Assembly (NCBI GenBank): GCA_016801845.1
Contig: CM028909.1
Coordinates: 5,987,313 to 6,051,312 of the forward strand
DNA from: Polydactylus sextarius
Taxonomy: Eukaryota; Chordata; Actinopteri; Polynemidae
Length of the DNA stretch: 64,000 nucleotides
Reading direction: 5' to 3'
The notes beneath the pieces were generated by a model, which was not told the origin of the DNA, made no database searches, and saw only the letters and a program-made list of their open reading frames with translations. The translations under genes and the position numbers were made by a program. Below, piece after piece: positions 62,445 to 64,000 of the stretch. Each line of letters starts with the position of its first letter. The stretch's first letter is position 1.

Positions 62445-64000
62445 ATACTCAGACACTAAACTACGACACTAAATATGATAAACATCAAAACATCTGCATG
62501 TAGCATGTTGACTCTAACATGGCTGCAGACTCTTATTTTATACTTACCCTTCTTTCTTAAGCTAATGGTGAAACACTGACGTCCAGACTTTTTTAAGCTG
62601 ACATTAGTTCCAGTAGTAAGATCTAATGAACCCAAGCCAGAAATAATTCATGCTAATGCTAATTCTCCAGAAAGATTAAAGATGTTTACACTGTGTGTTG
62701 ATGATGTAAAATTGCATACATAAGAATATCACTTGACTGCAGACAGTGATATTAAAATGCACCACACTCTGTGTCTGTGAAGTTAAATTCACAACTATCC
62801 TCACCAGAGGCTCCATTTTTTTTTGAACTAAGAAAAAAGGGTAAGAAATGCATAAATGCATTGCCTTCGTGTGGTATTTCCAGATGAAACAGGGAGCAGT
62901 GGTCGTGCACTAGTCCACCAAGAAGCTTTGAGCGTGCAAGGCCCTCTATGGTTCGCAGCGCTCTTCAGAGAAACACTTAAAGCCTGTGTTATTTTAGAAA
63001 TAGAATTATACAGTGGTTTGTTATGATTGACTTTAAATAACATTATCGCCAATGTCCTAAGTGGCTTCAACATAACTGTTTTATTACCATAAAACCTCAA
63101 AGGTCCAGTGATCCTCACTGACCACCGCTTTAGGAACTTTAGAAACTCCTATATAATATTCTTTTTTATCCTCAGGTGCAATGTCTCCTGAAAACAAATT
63201 CACACTTAAATTAAAAGTGAACTGACAGGTCAGAGATAACGAGACCGGACTCATGACGTAAAGAGATCCGAGATGCTTCCTTAATTTCATCAAACAACCT
63301 TTTTGTGGAATGATTTCTCAGAAGGCAGATGAGTCAATATTGAATACACACGTTCATTTTATGTAAAGGCCAAACCATGATGGATTTTTCTACTTAGCAT
63401 ATGAGAGATCTGCGTTAATCGTCTGTGGTTAGAGATGAGCAATCTGACTTGAGAGGTGATTTATAAGACCACAGTTGTGTTTGCTAAATAAGCCTTTCAA
63501 TCAATCAGTCTCCAGTGACTCAACAAGGTTACGGCAGATCTTATATCACACCACGGTCCCACTTTTGATTCACTAAACATCCACAGTTTAGACCGAGAGC
63601 CAGGGTAGAGTCTCCTTTATGGCGAGTGCCCACACTATTCCCAGCTTTATGTTTGACAGTCTTAAGTCAGGTCACATACCCTCTGGCTATGTGTTTGGCT
63701 TACAAAGAAGCTCCCCAGAATAACTATTTATGCTTTTAAACAAAAGTGAAAAGATAAGAAGAAGGAAATTCAAAACATTTCTGCACGTATTTCCTCTCTT
63801 ATAGAGAATCGTGATAAATCATCTACATAGTTGACAATGCCTCTAAAGCAACTCTGTTTGTTTTTCCATTCAAGGTTTTCTTTAGCTCACAGTACACACA
63901 CACACACACATGCACACACACGCTATTGGGAGAAAAGAGACATTTATTTTCCAGTGTTGCCACAGTAACCTCGGTGGAGAACTTCATCGCACCACAGCGC
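62445..64000. other. Intergenic to window end, no gene recognised
   Basis: Only short ORFs. A (CA)n tract lies at 63894-63925. Confidence 0.5.

Overview
This 64 kb window is eukaryotic nuclear DNA from a ray-finned fish, probably a percomorph-type teleost. It is AT-rich, full of microsatellites and teleost interspersed repeats, and its genes are split by GT-AG introns. Two protein-coding genes can be read out completely. No bacterial operons, rRNA, tRNA or CRISPR arrays were seen.

Positions 3983-29205 (+ strand) hold a complete 21-exon gene for a VIT + VWA protein that I identify as vwa5b1. The exons join in one open frame of 3897 nt (1298 residues plus stop), with matching phase at all 20 junctions. 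The VIT region is in exons 1-4. The VWA domain is in exons 7-10 and has an intact metal-binding site (D356-x-S-x-S, T427, D454). A serine-rich, variable middle follows, then a conserved C-terminal block in exon 21. Intron 9 uses a GC-AG boundary. The introns hold long TATC and GATA arrays, a decayed RTE-like LINE, a LINE 3' end, a hAT-type MITE with a perfect 8-bp target duplication, and other repeats.

Positions 29206-45523 have no recognised gene. They hold the vwa5b1 3' UTR, a degenerate tandem repeat, an intact-ended 1.2 kb TTAA-flanked DNA element, a minisatellite, a row of small splice-bounded exon-like blocks on the - strand (38.0-40.0 kb), and a DNA element nested in an older repeat (40.1-41.5 kb).

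Positions 45524-48887 (- strand) hold mul1, the mitochondrial outer-membrane E3 ligase. It has four coding exons and 352 residues, two membrane segments and a C-terminal RING finger. A possible non-coding first exon and promoter lie near 50.0-50.15 kb. From 50.2 kb to the end I find only intergenic sequence and repeats, including two pairs of inverted dispersed repeats.

vwa5b1 and mul1 are also near each other on human 1p36, so the window keeps an ancestral linkage. CAMK2N1, which lies between them in human, was not found here. The two genes are not expected to share a pathway.
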